Assembly: GCF_024362485.1 (NCBI RefSeq)
Contig: NZ_CP101456.1
Location: forward strand, 3,410,001 to 3,474,000
Length of the DNA: 64,000 nucleotides
Direction: 5' to 3'
Source: Natronobeatus ordinarius
GTDB taxonomy: Archaea > Halobacteriota > Halobacteria > Halobacteriales > Natrialbaceae
The notes below the pieces were generated by a model. It searched no databases. It was not told the origin of the DNA and worked only from the letters and a program-made list of their open reading frames with translations. Position numbers and translations under genes: made by a program. Shown here piece by piece: positions 17,362 to 26,181 of the stretch; within the stretch, counting starts at the first letter, position 1, and each line of letters opens with the position of its first letter.

Positions 17362-17547
17362 GGACAACGCTCAGCGCCGACGGTCAAAAGCTCTGTTCCG
17401 CGGCGTCGGTCGACGGGCGGGACCGACTCGCGTTCGGATCGATCCGGTTCCGGTGTCGAGGCGCGATCCGGCGATGAACGTCCGACGCCCGGTGTCGAGC
17501 CCCGATGAAAAATGAACGTCCGACCCCGGGAGTCACGTTCCCGGTAC

Positions 17548-17554
17548 GTTTATG
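17548..17554 (+). promoter_or_regulatory. TATA box for the 45-residue membrane protein gene
   Basis: 'GTTTATG' about 27 bases before ATG 17578, implying a leaderless transcript. Confidence 0.5.
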
Positions 17555-17577
17555 TCCGTGACCACGAGCCTGTGTGT

Positions 17578-17715
17578 ATGGCAGTGAACGTCTCAGAATT
17601 CGATCACCCGGCGTGGCTGACGGCGGTCGGCACGGTCGTCGGCTACCTGTTGATCCTCGTGGTCATGACCGTGGTGCTGTTCGTCGTGCCGTGGCTGCTC
17701 TTCGCCGCGCTGTAG
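17578..17715 (+). CDS. Small single-span membrane protein
   Basis: 45 residues from ATG 17578. A short soluble start ('NVSEFDHPAWL') precedes a strongly hydrophobic helix covering most of the rest ('LLILVVMTVVLFVVPWLLF'). The open frame begins further upstream, but the TATA position favours this start. Function unknown. Confidence 0.65.
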   Translation: MAVNVSEFDHPAWLTAVGTVVGYLLILVVMTVVLFVVPWLLFAAL

Positions 17716-17871
17716 AGTGACACCGGTTTCTCGAGTCGACCGGCGACGTGAGTTCCGACTCGAGGGTCGTTCTCCAGTTGCGGTTTCGACTTGCGGGGCG
17801 TCCTCGAGCGGGTGCGGCAGCTCGCGATCGCTTCGTTCGAACAGGAGTAGCCGATCGGACGGGACGGGGGC

Positions 17872-19089
17872 TCAGGCGAACGTCTTCGAGACCTCGTCGC
17901 TCTCGTCGCTCTCGGCTTGCACTTTCTTCCAGGCCTCGTGGAAGTCCTCCATCCGGATCTCGGTGCGGTCGTCACGGATGGCGAACATGCCCGCTTCGGT
18001 ACAGACGGCCTTGATGTCGGCACCCGACGCCTCGGTCGCTTCCTCGGCCAGGGCGGCGAAGTCGACGTCGTCGGCGACGTTCATGTCGCGGGTGTGGATC
18101 TGGAAGATGAGTTCGCGACCCTCCTCGTCCGGCTTGGGAACCTCGATGAGGCGGTCGAATCGGCCGGGCCGGAGGATGGCGCGGTCGAGCATGTCGAAGC
18201 GGTTGGTCGCGGCGATGATACGGATCTCGCCGCGCTCTTCGAAGCCGTCCATCTCGCTGAGCAGCTGCATCATGGTGCGCTGGACCTCGGCGTCTCCCGA
18301 CGTTTTCGACTCCGTCCGTTTGGCCGCGATGGCGTCGATCTCGTCGATGAAGATGACGGCGGGCTCGTGCTCGCGGGCGACCTCGAAGAGGTCGCGGACG
18401 AGCTTTGCGCCCTCGCCGATGAACTTGTGAACCAGCTCGGAGCCGGCCATCTTGATGAAGGTGGCGTCGGTCTGATTGGCGACGGCCTTCGCGAGCATCG
18501 TCTTGCCCGTCCCCGGCGGGCCGTAGAGCAGCACACCCGACGGCGGCTCGATGCCGACGTCAGTGAACATCTCTGGCTTCTCGAGGGGCATCTCGACCGT
18601 CTCGCGCACTTCCTGGAGCTGCTCCTCGAGGCCACCGATGTCCTCGTAGCTGACGTCCGGGCTCTCGGTGACTTCCATCACCCGGGCACGCACGTCCGTC
18701 TCGCCGGAGAGGGTCTTGACGATAGAGAGAGAGTTGTTGACGGCAACGCGCGCGTCGGGGGTGAGCTCGTCGCGCATTTCGTCGGTCACCTCCGTCAGCG
18801 CCTCCTGGTTGTTGCCGTGCTGTTTGATGATGACCCCGTCGTCGGTGAGCTCCTGGACGGTGGCGACGAACAGCGGCGACTGCTTGAGCTTCTTGTTCTC
18901 GTGGGTGAGTCGCTCGAGTTTCTGCTGGTACTTGTTGTTCTCGGCGTTCGCGTCGAGGAGCTTATCGCGCATCTCCTCGTTTTGCGACTCGAGGATCTCA
19001 AGTCGTTCCTCGAGTGCCAGTATTTTCTCCTGTTGGGACGCCTCGTCCTCGTCGTATGGGAGGTCGACGTCGTCCACAGTGTCGCTCAT
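17872..19089 (-). CDS. pan: Proteasome-activating nucleotidase (PAN)
   Basis: 405 residues from ATG 19089. AAA+ ATPase that unfolds substrates for the 20S proteasome. An N-terminal coiled coil (about 15-75) and OB domain ('VATVQELTDDGVIIKQHGNN') precede the ATPase: Walker A 'YGPPGTGKT', Walker B 'VIFIDEIDAI', arginine finger region 'RPGRFDR'. The C-terminus ends 'VSKTFA', which is not a standard HbYX proteasome-docking motif. Haloarchaea often have two PAN paralogues, so this may be one of a pair. A TATA box lies about 27 bases upstream. Confidence 0.95.
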   Translation of the reverse strand: MSDTVDDVDLPYDEDEASQQEKILALEERLEILESQNEEMRDKLLDANAENNKYQQKLERLTHENKKLKQSPLFVATVQELTDDGVIIKQHGNNQEALTEVTDEMRDELTPDARVAVNNSLSIVKTLSGETDVRARVMEVTESPDVSYEDIGGLEEQLQEVRETVEMPLEKPEMFTDVGIEPPSGVLLYGPPGTGKTMLAKAVANQTDATFIKMAGSELVHKFIGEGAKLVRDLFEVAREHEPAVIFIDEIDAIAAKRTESKTSGDAEVQRTMMQLLSEMDGFEERGEIRIIAATNRFDMLDRAILRPGRFDRLIEVPKPDEEGRELIFQIHTRDMNVADDVDFAALAEEATEASGADIKAVCTEAGMFAIRDDRTEIRMEDFHEAWKKVQAESDESDEVSKTFA

Positions 19090-19112
19090 CACCACCCCGT
19101 AGGTGATAGCTT

Positions 19113-19118
19113 CTTAAG
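19113..19118 (-). promoter_or_regulatory. TATA box of pan
   Basis: 'CTTAAG' read on the minus strand, 24-29 bases before ATG 19089. Confidence 0.5.
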
Positions 19119-19188
19119 AGGCTTCGGGTCGCTACAGCAGGTTCTCGGCCGACGTATGAAATTACTAGCACGAATAGAAGAGAACAGC

Positions 19189-19198
19189 AAATATTATT
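19189..19198 (+). promoter_or_regulatory. TATA box for the winged-helix gene
   Basis: 'AAATATTATT' about 30 bases before ATG 19226, in a locally AT-rich stretch divergent from pan. Confidence 0.55.
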
Positions 19199-19225
19199 AC
19201 TCTGTATGTACAATCCCGTTCTACG

Positions 19226-19501
19226 ATGAGCACGACAGAGACGCTACGCCAGGAGACGACATCGACGGGAACGTGGGAGGACGTCCGAGACCTCCCCCCG
19301 AGTGCGAAACTCGTCGCGAAGGTCCTCGAGTACAACGACACGATGACCCAGCAGGAGATCGCCGAGGAGACGCTGCTGCCCGCACGCACGGTCAGATACG
19401 CACTGAATCGACTCGACGAAGAGAACGTCGTCGAATCTCGCTTTTCCTTCTCCGACGCCCGCAAACGACTCTACTCGCTGTGCATCGAGCCTCGAGACTG
19501 A
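19226..19501 (+). CDS. MarR/TrmB-like winged-helix protein
   Basis: 91 residues, essentially one winged helix: 'SAKLVAKVLEYNDTMTQQEI' (helix 1 and turn), recognition helix region 'LPARTVRYALNRLDEENVV' and a wing 'FSFSDARKRLYSL'. Short single-domain regulators of this kind are common in haloarchaea. Divergent from pan. Target unknown. Confidence 0.8.
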   Translation: MSTTETLRQETTSTGTWEDVRDLPPSAKLVAKVLEYNDTMTQQEIAEETLLPARTVRYALNRLDEENVVESRFSFSDARKRLYSLCIEPRD

Positions 19502-19604
19502 GTGTTCGGCTGCGTTCCTGCACGACGGCCGCTCGAGCGTGCCCCACTCCATTAGTCAATCGCGCCACACGATATTTGTTGAATTAACTCCTCGTTTCAG
19601 AACG

Positions 19605-20213
19605 ATGAGCGAACGACCTCTCACTGATCCAGCGCTGGATCCGCGACTGGGCGGGCGGCGAGCGTTTCTCACCACGATCGCCACAGTCGGTGCTGGTGCG
19701 CTCGCCGGTTGCCTCGGTGACGACGACGGCGTTCCAGAGCCGATCGCCATCGCGGACGATCACTACTGCCCGATGTGTAACATGGTTGTTGTCAACCACC
19801 CGGGGCCGGCCGGACACGCCTTCTACCCCGAGGAGGCGGAGGCTCGAGCGGAACAGGACGGCGTGGTGCCATACTGTGCGAGCACGTGTGCGTACGAGCA
19901 CTACTTCGAAAAAGAAGAACACGGCCACGAGCCGATCGTGCTCTACCTCACAGACTACTCGAAGGTCGACTGGGAGGTCTACGAACAGGGCGGACAACTG
20001 TTCATCACCGCTCACTTCGCCGCCGAGGACCACACCGCCGCGACCGACCTCGAGTTCGTCGTCGACAGCGACGTGCTGGGGGCGATGGGTGAATCGGCGA
20101 TCGGCTTCTCCGACGCGGCCGACGCCGACGCGTTCGCCGAGGAGTACGGTGGCGGACGCTACGACCACGACTCGATCACGCGTGAGCTAATCGAGAGTCT
20201 CGGATTCGTGTGA
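19605..20213 (+). CDS. nosL: NosL family copper-binding lipoprotein
   Basis: 202 residues from ATG 19605. A twin-arginine region ('GGRRAFL', Arg18-Arg19) and lipobox 'LAGC' (Cys36) predict a Tat-exported lipoprotein. 'CPMCNM' (Cys55, Cys58, Met60) is the Cu(I)-binding NosL signature, and a second cysteine pair follows in 'YCASTCAYEHYF'. NosL delivers copper to N2O reductase in denitrifiers. Directly upstream of the nosD-like gene (62-base gap). No nosZ is present in the window. Confidence 0.92.
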   Translation: MSERPLTDPALDPRLGGRRAFLTTIATVGAGALAGCLGDDDGVPEPIAIADDHYCPMCNMVVVNHPGPAGHAFYPEEAEARAEQDGVVPYCASTCAYEHYFEKEEHGHEPIVLYLTDYSKVDWEVYEQGGQLFITAHFAAEDHTAATDLEFVVDSDVLGAMGESAIGFSDAADADAFAEEYGGGRYDHDSITRELIESLGFV

Positions 20214-20275
20214 ACCGATGACGGGTATACGTTCCGATATCGACGACACCGCACGCAGCGGACGCTACGATACTT

Positions 20276-22198
20276 ATGCGTAACGGAACCCTGATCGTCG
20301 CGTGTTCGCTCCTCGTCGGCGTCCTCTCGCTCGGGGCCGTCGGACTGTTCGTCGCCGACGTCGGCTCGACGACTCCCGAGCCCGTACCGTTCGACGAGAC
20401 GGTCCAGATGGGGACCGAGTTCGACGACGACCTCGAGACCGAACAGCAAGTCGACTTCCCGAACGCACAGGTGTTCTATTCGCAGTACCGAAACGTCGTT
20501 GGCTACCCCGGCGTCGAACGATTCGTCCACGAACACAACCAGGACGGTCACGAACAGCGGTTCGGCTATCCGCTGGCCGTCTACGTCAGCGACTTCAGCG
20601 GAACGGACCTCGAGTTGACCGAGGCGGGCTATCCGCGTGCGACCGGCGACGTCGGGTGGACCGACGCTGAGTCGGCGCTGTTCGTCGTCGGGAGCGACGC
20701 GCGAACCCCCGCCGGTGAGACGGTCGTTCCGTTCTCGAGTCGGGACGACGCCGAGTCTTATGCGGCGGCGTACGGGGGAACCGTGCTGACCTGGGCCGAA
20801 CTGCTCGAGCAGGAGTTTGCAATCGAGGACGCCGCCACCGTCCGCGAGCGCGTCGACGAGCGGCTAGTGGCGGCCGACGAACTGGTCGCGACGGTGCAGG
20901 CAGACAGCGACCGCCCGGTGGCGAGCGTCGTCGGCGAGGACGCTGACACGATCCAGAAGGCGATCGACGCGGCCCCGCCGGAGACGACGGTCGTCGTTCC
21001 AGAGGGTACGTACGAGGAGTTGCTCGAGATCGACCGGCCGGTCACGCTGGCTGGCGACGGTAACGTGACGATCCGCGGCGACGGCGAACACACCGTCATC
21101 GACGTCCGTGCCGACGGTGTGGCCGTCCGGAACCTCCGGATCACCGACGTCGGCGAGACGACGCGCCCGGAAGAACAGGACACCGTGAGCGATAGCGGGA
21201 CCGATGGCGACACCGTCCTCGAGCTGGCGTACGCGGCTGGAGATGCGGGGGTTTCCGTCGACGGCGCGACTCGTGTGCTGGTCGAGGACGTGACGATCGA
21301 GACGCCGGCGAACGGCGTCTTGCTCCGTGACAGTCCGGAGACCGTCGTCCGGAACGTCTCCGTCTACGGCGGCGACGACTGGTCCGAGGCGTACATGGGT
21401 GTCATGACGATGCGCTCGGCAGACGGCGTGATCGAGAACTCCACGTTTCGGGACGGCCGTGATGGAATCTACACGCACCGCTCACACGGACTCGTCTTTC
21501 GGAACAACACCCTCGAGCGAAACCGGATCGGCGTCCACCTGATGTACACCTCCGAGACCGTCATCGCGGACAACGAGGTCAGGAACGCGGAGATCACCGG
21601 GATTCACGTCATGACGAACCCACACCGGAACGCCGTCGTCGGGAACGAGGTCAGAAACAGTCCCACGGGGCTGCGAACGGAAGGCTGGAACTCCTACGTC
21701 GCCGGGAACGTCGTCGTCGACAACGGGCTCGGGATGACGACCGAAGCGGGGAACTCGATCTACGAGGGGAACGTCGTCGCCGGAAACGACGAGGGCATTC
21801 GGGCGACGCACCTGCTGCCGACCAATCGCGTCGTCGGGAACGATTTCCTCGACAACCACGTCCACGCGACCGCCCGGGACGGAACGCTTCGGATCTGGAC
21901 CGAAAACGGCGTCGGCAACTACTGGGGCGGTGCGGTTGGACGCACCGATGGGGTGGTCATCGATCGGTCCTACTCCGCGACCGATCCCATCGACAGTCGC
22001 CTGCACCGAACCGGTGGCACGCCAGCACTCGGTCAGTCGCCGCAGTTCGACGAACTGTCGACCCTCGACGGGACCGTCGCCGGAATGCGCGAGGCGAGTA
22101 TCGTCGACACGGCCCCACGCTGTGCACCGGCGAATCCGGAACTGCTCGAGTCGGCCGGACTGGACGTCGTCCACAACTGTGACGACGTCACGCCCTGA
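20276..22198 (+). CDS. nosD: NosD-like beta-helix protein with N-terminal NosL-like domain
   Basis: 640 residues. An N-terminal signal or anchor helix (5-28) precedes a NosL-like part (about 50-195), recognisable from 'FSSRDDAESYAAAYGGTVLTW', shortened here to its conserved Phe-Ser and Tyr-Gly-Gly positions. The Cys ligands of NosL are absent in this part. From about 205 to 570 is a right-handed beta-helix of repeated 'N-x-V/I' rungs (NNTLERNRIGVHL, NEVRNSPTGLR) ending at 'NYWGG', typical of NosD/CASH proteins. Exported; probably handles copper or surface polysaccharide. Follows nosL on the same strand. Confidence 0.88.
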   Translation: MRNGTLIVACSLLVGVLSLGAVGLFVADVGSTTPEPVPFDETVQMGTEFDDDLETEQQVDFPNAQVFYSQYRNVVGYPGVERFVHEHNQDGHEQRFGYPLAVYVSDFSGTDLELTEAGYPRATGDVGWTDAESALFVVGSDARTPAGETVVPFSSRDDAESYAAAYGGTVLTWAELLEQEFAIEDAATVRERVDERLVAADELVATVQADSDRPVASVVGEDADTIQKAIDAAPPETTVVVPEGTYEELLEIDRPVTLAGDGNVTIRGDGEHTVIDVRADGVAVRNLRITDVGETTRPEEQDTVSDSGTDGDTVLELAYAAGDAGVSVDGATRVLVEDVTIETPANGVLLRDSPETVVRNVSVYGGDDWSEAYMGVMTMRSADGVIENSTFRDGRDGIYTHRSHGLVFRNNTLERNRIGVHLMYTSETVIADNEVRNAEITGIHVMTNPHRNAVVGNEVRNSPTGLRTEGWNSYVAGNVVVDNGLGMTTEAGNSIYEGNVVAGNDEGIRATHLLPTNRVVGNDFLDNHVHATARDGTLRIWTENGVGNYWGGAVGRTDGVVIDRSYSATDPIDSRLHRTGGTPALGQSPQFDELSTLDGTVAGMREASIVDTAPRCAPANPELLESAGLDVVHNCDDVTP

Positions 22199-22253
22199 AT
22201 CCGGGCTCGGGTGTCGTCGCGGGCCGTCACCGATGCCCTCGAGTGATGGCCAG

Positions 22254-22700
22254 TCACCCCTCGTCTTCGTCGCCGCTGCCGGCGTCGGCACGCTCGACGT
22301 GAGCCGTTCGCTCGACGGCGGCGCCAACGTCTGGTCCCTCGAGGACGACCGTCACGGTGTCGGTGACGACGCCGGTCCGATCCCCGGCGACGCTCACGTC
22401 GACGGTCACTGGCTGTGCGAGCGAAAACGGCGGCGTCGGCTCGAACGCGAACGCGTCAGCCTCGAGGACGGTGACGGTCACGTCCTCGAGTCGAGAGTCG
22501 ATGGTGAGCGTCGCGTCCGATTCCGAGACCGGCTCCGAGAGGACGCCACCCTCGAGGGAGAGGGACGCCTCGTCGTCGGCCGTGTCGACGGCTGCTGCGT
22601 GGCCAACGCCGACGCTCGAAACGGCCTCGGTCTCCGCGAGGAGCGCGAGTGACGAGCCACCGGCCAGTGCGGCGAACAGGTGGCGACGGGTCAGTTTCAT
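22254..22700 (-). CDS. Small secreted beta protein, TasA/DUF1102-like N-terminus
   Basis: 148 residues. Twin-arginine signal 'MKLTRRHLFAALAGGSSLAL' then 'VDTADDEASLSLEGG', the form seen at the mature start of haloarchaeal DUF1102/TasA-type secreted proteins. The remainder alternates like a beta sandwich ('LTIDSRLEDVTVTVLEAD') and ends in an acidic Gly-Asp tail. Convergent with nosD and divergent from the large TasA-like/NosL fusion at 23021. Homology to TasA is a weak inference. Confidence 0.6.
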   Translation of the reverse strand: MKLTRRHLFAALAGGSSLALLAETEAVSSVGVGHAAAVDTADDEASLSLEGGVLSEPVSESDATLTIDSRLEDVTVTVLEADAFAFEPTPPFSLAQPVTVDVSVAGDRTGVVTDTVTVVLEGPDVGAAVERTAHVERADAGSGDEDEG

Positions 22701-23020
22701 CGGCCGTCGTCACCTCCGTCCCGTGGCCGAGATAGTCGGCTCCGCTGTGTGGCTCTTTCACGGTGGGCTGTCGGCTCCCATCCCATCGTTTTGCATAACT
22801 CCGATACTACTGGATACCTGTTTTGGCACGACTCTCTAATCGTAAGATTAGATCTACTGTTCATTTTTGCAGGTACGTTAGAGCATTCGTGGAATGCGCC
22901 AAAAATTGTTAATCAATACTGTTCGTCACAGTGAACGTACCATGACGGTGCGAGATACACGGCGGGAGTCTCGGAACCGACCGAAAGAACCGTGTCGGCT
23001 GCCGAACGGGGTGAACTGAG
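22701..23020. other. Divergent intergenic region, AT-rich, no gene seen
   Basis: About 320 bases between two divergent secreted-protein genes. It contains an AT-rich core at 22790-22925, the inverted repeat at 22835-22852 and possible TATA elements near 22905-22915 ('GTTAATCAATAC'). A 25-codon open frame at 22942-23019 ends one base before the next ATG and is not counted as a gene. Confidence 0.5.
22835..22852. repeat. Inverted repeat, possible operator
   Basis: TCTAATC (22835-22841), spacer GTAA, GATTAGA (22846-22852): perfect 7-base arms. It lies in the AT-rich gap between two divergent secreted-protein genes. Confidence 0.5.
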
Positions 23021-24880
23021 ATGGAGCGACGAACGTTCCTGCTGGGGTCGACGGCCGCTGGCGTCGGCTTGCTGTTCGGGACGGGCGCGTTCAGTGCTGC
23101 CGGGACCGGCCACGGCGTCACGATCGAAACCGGCGACGGCTACCTCCACGTCGACGTCAACGAGGAGTACGCGGGTGAGGCGGACAACTACGTCGACGAC
23201 CCCGACGGCGAGCCCCTCTCGCTCACCATCGACGAGGTCAGCGAGCACGGCTGGATTCGCTTCGACGATCTGCTCCGGGTGACGAACACGGGTACGCAAG
23301 ACCTCGGGCTCTACGTCGAGAACCAGGCGTTCCTCGGCCCAGACGGAATCCTCGATTATCGGGTCGACGGAGACTCGATCGTTGGCGAGAGCACCGAGGA
23401 CACCGACGTCGTACTCGAGGGGCTCGACACGGCCGAATCCGACGAGGACAACAGCGTGACGGTGACGGTCAGGGTCGACATGACCGATCACGACGAGTCC
23501 GACCTCCCCGATCCGGACGAGACGACCGTGCTGTTCGTCGCCGGAGAATCCACTGACGAGATCGGCGACGAAGACGACGCTGACGAGCTCGAGCGTGACA
23601 CCACTGCCCCGTCGACTGTCGAGGTCGGCGAGGAGGCCGCTCTCGAGGTCGAACTCGAGAACACGACCGACGAAGCGCACACGACTGAGCTCACCGTTAC
23701 GATCGACGACGCTGTGGAGCACGACGGACAGGTCACCGTCGACGTCGGGACGACGTGGACGGAGTCGTTCGAGTTCGACACGGGCGAGGAGCGGACAATC
23801 GACTGGGAGGTCGAAACCGACGTGGGCGTCGACAGCGGCACGCTCGAGGTCACCGAGGACAGCAACGAGGGCGACGACGGCGGCTACGACCTCGAGGTCG
23901 AGACCACGGGCACGATCACCCCGCGGGAGGTCGCGGAGGTCACGGCGACGATCACCAACGACGCCAGCGAACAGGTGTCGGGGACCGTCAGCCTCGACTT
24001 CGCTCAGCGGCTCCACCCCGGCGACGGACTGGACGTCGACCTCGAGGCCGACGTCGACGCGTATCCCGATCGAGACTTTGCCCAGGGCGATCCGGACTAT
24101 CACTGGCTCGACCGCGGTGAGTACCCACAGGAACACCTCGAGCAGGAGGTGACCGTCGACGCCGACGAGAGCGAGGAGGTGACCTTCGAGGTGCCGGCCG
24201 CCTACAAGAATCTCGAACTGGGCGACCTCACGCTCAAAGAGAACGATCTCGAGGTGACAGTCGACCTCGACGGCGAAATAGAGACCGACGAGGAGACGCT
24301 GACGATCGAGGACGCGACGGTCGAGTGGTTCCAGCCCGACGGCGATAAGTGGTGTCCGGTCTGTAACATGGCGACCGAGATGTACGAAGCCTGGCACGCG
24401 ATCATTTCCCACGAAGACGGTAGTCGCCCCGAGTTCTGTTCGACGGGCTGTGCCGTCCAGTACTGGGTCAAGCCCGGCTGGTTCATCGAGAACATGCGCG
24501 ACGACACGTATCGTGGCATGAATCCGGCGACCGCCGAGGATAACCTGGTAACGATGTGGGCACCGGACTTCACCGACATCTCCGGTGAGGAACTGACCGA
24601 CCATCCGGGCTACGAGGAGTTCATCGACCACCGCGATGGCTACATCGTCCTCGACGACGACACCGTCTCGAAGTTTTCCACGCCGATGGGCGGTGGCAGC
24701 CCGGTCTGTTTCGCGGACTACGACGACGCGGTCGACTACGTCAACGGCGACCTCGAGAATCTGCCCGACGACGTCGACATGAGCAACGTCACCGAGGACG
24801 ACATCGTCACCCTCGAGGAACTCGACGAGGAGAACACCGCGGTTTACGACGGCTCGGGACGAATCACATGGCGGGAGTGA
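23021..24880 (+). CDS. TasA/DUF1102-like secreted protein fused to a NosL module
   Basis: 619 residues. N-terminus 'MERRTFLLGSTAAGVGLL' then 'GTGAFSA' is a signal typical of haloarchaeal TasA/DUF1102 proteins cut by signal peptidase I. Residues about 35-185 fit that beta-sandwich family. Two further beta domains (about 200-290 and 295-430) follow; 'TGTITPREVAEVTATITND' opens the second. The C-terminal ~190 residues are a NosL module: 'CPVCNM' (Cys445, Cys448, Met450), 'FCSTGCAVQYW', 'WAPDFTDISG', 'GGSPVCFADYDDAVDYV'. The last ~320 residues closely match the gene at 24972. Probably an extracellular or filament-forming copper-binding protein. Confidence 0.8.
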   Translation: MERRTFLLGSTAAGVGLLFGTGAFSAAGTGHGVTIETGDGYLHVDVNEEYAGEADNYVDDPDGEPLSLTIDEVSEHGWIRFDDLLRVTNTGTQDLGLYVENQAFLGPDGILDYRVDGDSIVGESTEDTDVVLEGLDTAESDEDNSVTVTVRVDMTDHDESDLPDPDETTVLFVAGESTDEIGDEDDADELERDTTAPSTVEVGEEAALEVELENTTDEAHTTELTVTIDDAVEHDGQVTVDVGTTWTESFEFDTGEERTIDWEVETDVGVDSGTLEVTEDSNEGDDGGYDLEVETTGTITPREVAEVTATITNDASEQVSGTVSLDFAQRLHPGDGLDVDLEADVDAYPDRDFAQGDPDYHWLDRGEYPQEHLEQEVTVDADESEEVTFEVPAAYKNLELGDLTLKENDLEVTVDLDGEIETDEETLTIEDATVEWFQPDGDKWCPVCNMATEMYEAWHAIISHEDGSRPEFCSTGCAVQYWVKPGWFIENMRDDTYRGMNPATAEDNLVTMWAPDFTDISGEELTDHPGYEEFIDHRDGYIVLDDDTVSKFSTPMGGGSPVCFADYDDAVDYVNGDLENLPDDVDMSNVTEDDIVTLEELDEENTAVYDGSGRITWRE

Positions 24881-24971
24881 CTCTTCGAGGTGTCCCGTGC
24901 ACGCGGGAACTTGCTGTTTCGACGCCGGCCGTGAGAGATCACCAACCAGTCTTGCAGTTCGGTACGCTCCC

Positions 24972-26048
24972 ATGAAGCGGCGAACGTTCATTCGTGACAG
25001 TAGTATTGCACTCACGCTATCGGTTGCAGCGGGCTGTCTCGACAGTGATGACGGTTCGCAAGCGAGTGTCGACGGCACACTCGAGGTGACGGCCGACGCG
25101 ACGGGCCCCATCACTCCTCGTGAGCTTGCCGAGGTGACGGTCACGATTCACAACGACACCGACGACCAGGTGTCGGGTACGGTCGGTCTCGAACTCGACC
25201 GAGTCACTCCTGGGGTACAGCCCGGGGAGTTCCCCGAACGAGATTTCGAGGCGGGAGACGCCGACTTTTTCGGGTTCGTGATCGATCGGCCCGACGCGCC
25301 GTTCGAAGCGACAGTGAGCGTCGACGCTGGCGAAGACGAGACGGTCAGCTTCGAGATTCCTGTGTCGTACGAAAACCTCGAGCTGGGCGGGCTCACGCTT
25401 CGGGAGAACGAGCTCGAGGTCGTCGCGGACGTCGGTGGTGAGACCGTCACCGACGAGGTGGCCGTTACGATCGAGGATGCGACAGTCGAGTGGTTCCAGC
25501 CAGACGCCGGGAAGTGGTGTCCGGTCTGTAACATGGTGACCGAAGAGTACGAGGCCTGGCACGCGATGGTGACGCACGCCGACGGCAGCCGTCCGGAGTT
25601 CTGTTCGACGGGTTGTGCCGTCCAGTACTGGGTCAACCCAGACTGGTACCTCGAGTACAACGAAGACGACGACACGTACCGGGGGCTCCACCCCGGTACT
25701 GACGCTGCCGAGCTGGTGACGATGTGGGCGCCCGACTTCACCGACATATCGGGGGAGAGACTCACCGACCACCCCGGCTACGAGGCGTTCATCGACATGC
25801 GAGATGGCTACTTCGTCCTCGACGACGACACCGTCTCGAAGTTTTCGACGCCGATGGGTGGTGGCAGTCCGGTCTGTTTCGCCGACTACGACGACGCGGT
25901 CGACTACGTCGACGGCGAGCTTCCGAACCTCCCCGACGACGTCGACATGGGCAACGTCACCGAGGACGACATCGTCGAACTCGACGACCTCACGAAAGAA
26001 GCCGTGGCAGTCTACGATGGGATGGGACGGTTCTCCTGGCGTGACTGA
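24972..26048 (+). CDS. NosL-type Tat lipoprotein (paralogue A)
   Basis: 358 residues from ATG 24972. 'MKRRTFIRDSS' with lipobox 'AAGC' (Cys22) predicts Tat export and lipid anchoring. A beta domain (about 40-165) precedes the NosL module: 'WCPVCNM' (Cys183, Cys186), 'FCSTGC' (Cys211, Cys215), 'DDDTVSKFSTPMGGGSPVC'. Nearly collinear with the C-terminal half of the upstream protein, so it is a recent duplicate with a lipoprotein signal in place of the TasA-like part. Longer than ordinary NosL. Confidence 0.85.
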   Translation: MKRRTFIRDSSIALTLSVAAGCLDSDDGSQASVDGTLEVTADATGPITPRELAEVTVTIHNDTDDQVSGTVGLELDRVTPGVQPGEFPERDFEAGDADFFGFVIDRPDAPFEATVSVDAGEDETVSFEIPVSYENLELGGLTLRENELEVVADVGGETVTDEVAVTIEDATVEWFQPDAGKWCPVCNMVTEEYEAWHAMVTHADGSRPEFCSTGCAVQYWVNPDWYLEYNEDDDTYRGLHPGTDAAELVTMWAPDFTDISGERLTDHPGYEAFIDMRDGYFVLDDDTVSKFSTPMGGGSPVCFADYDDAVDYVDGELPNLPDDVDMGNVTEDDIVELDDLTKEAVAVYDGMGRFSWRD

Positions 26049-26181
26049 TGTTCTCGGTCGCGTCTGACGTGACTGCTGTTCTCGGTCGCACCACCGACCA
26101 GAACGTCGTCTCGCTTTCGGAGCCATCGGTTGCCACCGGCTCCGTCAGCGAGGAACCAGTATCCGATCAATCGAGGATCCA

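Noticed and set aside
17917-19587. 556-codon plus-strand frame opposite pan
   Set aside because: Antisense to a clear AAA+ ATPase, no motifs.
22942-23019. 25-codon upstream frame ending one base before the TasA/NosL gene
   Set aside because: Too short to support; Arg-rich, no evidence beyond position, though a leader peptide cannot be excluded.
22913-25144. 743-codon minus-strand frame opposite the TasA/NosL fusion
   Set aside because: The plus-strand protein has a signal peptide and conserved copper-binding motifs; the antisense product is Val/Asp/Arg low-complexity shadow.
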